Source of the DNA: UPXZ01 sp018055865
Lineage (GTDB): Bacteria; Bacteroidota; Bacteroidia; Bacteroidales; Paludibacteraceae
Length of the DNA: 16,910 nucleotides
Reading direction: 5' to 3'
Assembly (NCBI GenBank): GCA_964292695.1
Contig: CAXYWB010000048.1
Span: 1 to 16,910 of the forward strand
Numbering within the stretch: the first letter of the stretch is position 1; the number at the start of each line of letters is the position of its first letter. Under the pieces are notes generated by a model, which saw only the letters and a list, made by a program, of their open reading frames with translations, did not search any database and was not told the origin of the DNA. Shown here one piece after another: positions 13,365-16,910 of this stretch. Position numbers and translations under genes: made by a program.

Positions 13365-15485
13365 ATGAAAAAACTTACAATAATACTAATTTCGCTGGTT
13401 TTAACAATCGGTGCACATGCCGACGAAGGTATGTGGATGTTGCCTTTGGTAGAGAAACTGAATATCCAGAAGATGCAGGGAATGGGTCTTACGATGACTG
13501 CCGAAGAAATTTACAGTGACAACAACACGAGTCTGAAAGATGCTGTGGTGATATTTGGCGGAGGATGTACCGGTGTAATGGTTTCGCCTGCCGGATTGCT
13601 CTTTACCAACCACCACTGCGGTTATAGCGCCATTCAACAGTTGAGTAGCGTAGAGCATAATTACCTCAAAGATGGATTTACTGCCGCAGAGCTTTCTAAT
13701 GAATTGCCATGCAAGGGATTGTCTGTTACTTTTTTGGTAAAAGTGGAAGATGTGACTCAGCGGGTACTGGAAAAAGCAGGCAATCTGACCGGAAAAGAAC
13801 GAAGAACAGCACTGGAAGCCATTTTCGAAACAATTAAAAAAGAAGCCAAAGGCGATACAAACTACACCGCACAGGTTCGTTCGTTTTATTCCGAAAATGA
13901 ATTCTATCTTTTTGTATACGAAAGATTTAACGATGTAAGACTTGCTTACACACCTCCATCCTCCATCGGCAAATTCGGTGGAGAAACCGACAACTGGATG
14001 TATCCGCGCCATACAGGCGATTTTTCTGTCTTCCGTGTTTATGCCGATAAAGATGGTAAACCGGCAGAATATTCCGAAAAAAATATCCCTTTTGTACCCA
14101 AACGGTTTGCTGCAGTATCCAACGCAGGTATGAGTGAAGGAGATTATGCCATGATTTTGGGTAATCCCGGTTCGACCGACCGCTATGCCACTTCTTATGC
14201 CATAAAAAACCGGGTAAAGAACGGCAACAGTGCCCGAATTGAGATGCGTGGAGTAAAACAGGATGTGTGGAGAAAATTTATGCGTGCTGACGAAGCAATC
14301 AACATAGCCTATGCCAATAAGTTTGCAGGCAGTTCCAACTATTGGAAAAACAGCATCGGTATGAACAACGCGATTAAAAACCTGAACGTAGTTGCCGAAA
14401 AAGAAAAACAGGAAGCTGAATTTTCAAAATGGATCAACAGCAATGCTGACAGAAAGCTGAAATACAACAGGGTGCTTCCCGATCTGAAAAGAGATTACGA
14501 ACTTCTGGACAAAAACCAGCATGCCCTTGAATTCCTGCGCGAATCTTTGATGGCAGGAGTTGAATTGCCGCGTATTGCAACGGGTGCACTCACCAGAATT
14601 GACACCAAACTGCCAGTAGACTCCAATCTGACCAAAGTTACCGGTATGTATAAGGATTATTACCCCGAAGTGGACAAAGTAGCCTTCGCTGCATTGCTGG
14701 AAGCATACCGAAAATCTGTAAATGCGGAGTATCTGCCTGGAATTTACAAAACCATTGATAAAAAGTTTAAAGGAAATTATGCCGGTTTCGCCAACGATTT
14801 TTTTGCAAAATCGGTATTTACCTCGCCCGACAAACTTTCTAAAGCATTGAAAAAGAAGAAATTTGATTTTTCAAAAGATCCGGCCATTTTATTCAGCAAA
14901 GATATTCAGAAGAAAATGACCGAATTGCGAACTTCAGAATACGATAAGGCGCTGGAAAACATCGACTTAAACAAACGTCTTTATGAAGCTGCGCTCAAAG
15001 AATGGGCTGCAGAGAAAAAAGAGCCAATGTATCCTGACGCTAACTTTACCATGAGATTGACCTACGGACAAGTGCTGGGTTACAAACCGGCCGATGGAGT
15101 AAATTATGACTTTTACACCACAACCAAAGGAGTGATGGAAAAAGAAGATGCCGAAAATCCGGAATTTATTGTGCCCGAAAAACTGAAAGAAGCCATTGAA
15201 AAAGGCGATTATAGCAGATATATTGATGCTAAAACCGGCAAGATGCACGTAGCTTTCATAAGTACCAACGACATTACCGGCGGCAACTCCGGCAGTCCGG
15301 TATTCAACGCCAAAGGTGAAGTCATCGGGCTGGCATTCGACGGAAACTGGGAAGCCATGAGCGGCGACATCATTTTCGAGCCCAATCTGCAACGTACTAT
15401 CAGTGTCGATATCCGTTATGTACTTTTCGTGATGGAAAAAGTAGGTGGAGCCGACAGATTAATCAGGGAACTGACAATCAAATAA
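13365..15485 (+). CDS. Family S46 dipeptidyl-peptidase, DPP7-like
   Basis: This 706-residue exported serine dipeptidyl-peptidase releases dipeptides from oligopeptides in the periplasm, a key nutrient route in protein-fermenting Bacteroidota. The signal peptide spans about 1-19 (cleavage likely HA-DEGMW). Catalytic motifs are LFTNHHCGY (79-87, His84 likely), the GGETDNWMYPRHTGDF block (205-220, catalytic Asp there), and Ser642 in GGNSGSPV. The residue 18 positions after the catalytic Ser is Gly660 (LAFDGNW). In Porphyromonas gingivalis enzymes this position is Gly in DPP7 (hydrophobic preference) and Arg in DPP11 (acidic preference), so the DPP7 subtype is favoured. The start at 13365 is chosen for its signal peptide; an upstream extension to 13206 has no such character. 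It ends at a strong terminator. Confidence 0.93.
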   Translation: MKKLTIILISLVLTIGAHADEGMWMLPLVEKLNIQKMQGMGLTMTAEEIYSDNNTSLKDAVVIFGGGCTGVMVSPAGLLFTNHHCGYSAIQQLSSVEHNYLKDGFTAAELSNELPCKGLSVTFLVKVEDVTQRVLEKAGNLTGKERRTALEAIFETIKKEAKGDTNYTAQVRSFYSENEFYLFVYERFNDVRLAYTPPSSIGKFGGETDNWMYPRHTGDFSVFRVYADKDGKPAEYSEKNIPFVPKRFAAVSNAGMSEGDYAMILGNPGSTDRYATSYAIKNRVKNGNSARIEMRGVKQDVWRKFMRADEAINIAYANKFAGSSNYWKNSIGMNNAIKNLNVVAEKEKQEAEFSKWINSNADRKLKYNRVLPDLKRDYELLDKNQHALEFLRESLMAGVELPRIATGALTRIDTKLPVDSNLTKVTGMYKDYYPEVDKVAFAALLEAYRKSVNAEYLPGIYKTIDKKFKGNYAGFANDFFAKSVFTSPDKLSKALKKKKFDFSKDPAILFSKDIQKKMTELRTSEYDKALENIDLNKRLYEAALKEWAAEKKEPMYPDANFTMRLTYGQVLGYKPADGVNYDFYTTTKGVMEKEDAENPEFIVPEKLKEAIEKGDYSRYIDAKTGKMHVAFISTNDITGGNSGSPVFNAKGEVIGLAFDGNWEAMSGDIIFEPNLQRTISVDIRYVLFVMEKVGGADRLIRELTIK

Positions 15486-15501
15486 TTTTCCGGTCATTCT
15501 C

Positions 15502-15546
15502 AAAAAACAGATTACATTGGTTATCTTTGTAATCTGTTTTTTTATA
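15502..15546 (+). terminator. Terminator of the S46 peptidase gene
   Basis: AAAAAACAGATTAC (15502-15515) and GTAATCTGTTTTTT (15529-15542) are perfect 14-bp reverse complements with a 13-nt loop, ending in a T-run. It lies 16 nt after the peptidase stop codon. The loop holds most of the next gene's promoter box. Confidence 0.92.
15522..15529 (+). promoter_or_regulatory. -7 promoter box for the flippase gene, inside the terminator loop
   Basis: TATCTTTG is an exact TAnnTTTG match located in the loop (its last G is the first base of the right stem arm). It lies 23 nt before the flippase ATG at 15553. Confidence 0.5.
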
Positions 15547-15552
15547 GACAAC

Positions 15553-16910
15553 ATGGGAGACAATCTGAAAGAAAAAACCATCAGCGCACTGAAATGGTCC
15601 ACTGTTGACCGGTTCGGGCAACAGGCAGTACAGTTCGTTGTTGGTATCATTTTAGCTAACACCATTCTGCCCGAAGATTTCGGACTTTTCGGCATGCTGG
15701 CCATATTCAATGCCTTGTCGTTTGTATTGGTTGAAAGCGGATTCGGACAAGCGCTGGTTCGCAAAAAATCGTCCGATCCGCGTGAATTCAGTTCCATCTT
15801 TTATTTTGATATTGTAACAGGAATTTTCCTTTATATCCTTTTATACTTCAGCGCACCGTCCATCGCCGGTTTCTTCCAACAGCCCGAACTGGTCAGCCTT
15901 TCACGATTTACATTTATTGTTATCATTTTCAATGCTTTCTATCTTATCCAAATCAATATTCTGGGGATAAAACTTGATTATAAAAACATTGCCAAGGTCA
16001 ATTTTATTTCTACAATAGTGAGTGGCAGTGTCGGCGTGACATTGGCAGTAACCGGTTTCGGCGTGTGGGCATTAGCAGTGCAGTTAGTCTGTTATCATTT
16101 GATCCGGATGATTAGCTTTTTTTACTTTGTGAGATGGAAACCTTTGCTTTTTTTCTCTTTTGACTATATCCGTGAACACTGGAAATTCAGCATTAGTTTG
16201 CTTGGTACAGGTGTGTTGAATGTCATTTTCAACAATATATTTATCTTGGTTCTGGGGAAGTATTTTCCCTTAAAAGAAGTGGGATATTACAATCAGGCAA
16301 ACAAACAAAGCGAAACGGTCAATTATGCATTCGTTTCGGTTCTCACGGGCACCACCTACAATGTTTTTTCGCAAATTCACGAGCAAACCGAAAGACTGAA
16401 ACATTTGCTCAGGGAATTTTCACACAAAACAGCCGTACTGGTTATTCCGGCCGGGTTTTTCCTCATAGCAAGTGCCGAAAATCTACTGGTTTCACTCATC
16501 GGCGAAGTCTGGTTACCGGCTGTTCCGTTTTTTCAATTGATATGTGCCGCCAATCTTGTTTCAGCCCTTTATCAGCTTAATATCAACACATTAAATGCAC
16601 GGGGAAAATCAAGAATAACATTCCGTACCGAGATTTTCAAAAAAACGCTTATACTTCTTTCCATCGTAGGTTTGTTCAGTTTGGGGAGCAAAATGATGAT
16701 AGCCGGATATGTAATTGCCTGTTGGGTAGCGTATCTAATCACCATGATAGAGGTGAAACGTGAAATCAATCACTATTGGACTCATCAGCTGAAAGATATC
16801 CTTCCGGCAGTTGGCATTGGATTGCTGATAGGTATTGCGGTTTGGGCAATATCCCTGGTGCCGATTAAAGATGTAGTGCTGCTGATTATGGAACTGGGAG
16901 CAGCGGGAGT
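15553..16910 (+). CDS. Polysaccharide flippase of the MOP superfamily (Wzx/WzxC-like), truncated by window end
   Basis: The frame is open for 452 codons from the ATG at 15553 to the window edge, with no stop. The product is a multi-span membrane protein with about ten or more hydrophobic segments in the part seen. The N-terminus (KEKTISALKWSTVDRFGQQAVQFVVGIILANTILPEDFGLFGM) is typical of lipopolysaccharide-biosynthesis flippases (Polysacc_synt type). The middle GYYNQANKQSE region and the following NYAFVSVLTGTTYNVFSQ also fit. Such proteins move lipid-linked sugar repeat units across the inner membrane. Further polysaccharide genes would be expected to the right. It starts just downstream of the S46 terminator with its own promoter box. 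Confidence 0.85.
   Translation, partial: MGDNLKEKTISALKWSTVDRFGQQAVQFVVGIILANTILPEDFGLFGMLAIFNALSFVLVESGFGQALVRKKSSDPREFSSIFYFDIVTGIFLYILLYFSAPSIAGFFQQPELVSLSRFTFIVIIFNAFYLIQINILGIKLDYKNIAKVNFISTIVSGSVGVTLAVTGFGVWALAVQLVCYHLIRMISFFYFVRWKPLLFFSFDYIREHWKFSISLLGTGVLNVIFNNIFILVLGKYFPLKEVGYYNQANKQSETVNYAFVSVLTGTTYNVFSQIHEQTERLKHLLREFSHKTAVLVIPAGFFLIASAENLLVSLIGEVWLPAVPFFQLICAANLVSALYQLNINTLNARGKSRITFRTEIFKKTLILLSIVGLFSLGSKMMIAGYVIACWVAYLITMIEVKREINHYWTHQLKDILPAVGIGLLIGIAVWAISLVPIKDVVLLIMELGAAG

Noticed and set aside
1..16910. CRISPR array, tRNA, rRNA or riboswitch
   Set aside because: No evenly spaced direct repeats, cloverleaf-like sequence or known riboswitch core was seen in the intergenic regions, which are mostly short and AT-rich.

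Overview
The window is typical of a Bacteroidota chromosome, most likely order Bacteroidales (a Paludibacter- or Porphyromonadaceae-like anaerobe; the genus is inference). The supporting signs are a 286-residue primary sigma factor without region 1.1, a family S46 dipeptidyl-peptidase, a 496-residue signal peptidase I with a large insertion, several TAnnTTTG -7 promoter boxes, starts without clear Shine-Dalgarno sequences, and GC-rich hairpin repeats between genes. No tRNA, rRNA, CRISPR array, transposase or phage gene was seen.

Left part (1-5140). A leader with one degenerate repeat copy precedes a periplasmic HtrA/Do protease (429-1952), which ends at a strong hairpin terminator. A secreted alpha/beta-hydrolase esterase follows (2074-2895), then the primary sigma factor gene (3162-4022). 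The sigma gene converges on a small secreted charged coiled-coil protein (4098-4631, minus strand) across a shared bidirectional terminator. A DUF302 protein lies at 4748-5140 (minus).

Middle part (5262-7286, all minus strand). This is a compact operon read from right to left: an ArsR-family repressor, two very small cysteine-bearing membrane proteins, a CxxC heavy-metal-associated domain protein, and two tandem exported thioredoxins (one WCGPC, one WCPPC lipoprotein). A perfect 9-2-9 inverted repeat overlaps the promoter region and is a convincing autoregulatory operator. The gene set puts cysteine pairs in the cytosol, on both membrane faces and in the periplasm, so a thiol, persulfide or soft-metal relay is a reasonable hypothesis. 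The inducer is unknown. This is the most interesting gene system in the window.

Right part (7454-16910, plus strand). It holds mostly housekeeping and envelope genes: aroB (shikimate pathway), a CoA-binding-domain protein, dapB (diaminopimelate/lysine), lepB (signal peptidase I), a WbqC-family protein, ilvE-type branched-chain aminotransferase, an S46 dipeptidyl-peptidase of the DPP7 subtype, and the first 452 codons of a polysaccharide flippase that runs off the window. The stretch from dapB to ilvE is seeded with GC-rich hairpin repeats. One pair is a perfect 25-bp inverted repeat in front of ilvE. A second, diverged pair lies inside the 5' end of the wbqC reading frame, where it keeps compensatory stem changes and encodes the protein's non-conserved N-terminus.

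All functions come from reading motifs by eye; no database search was run.
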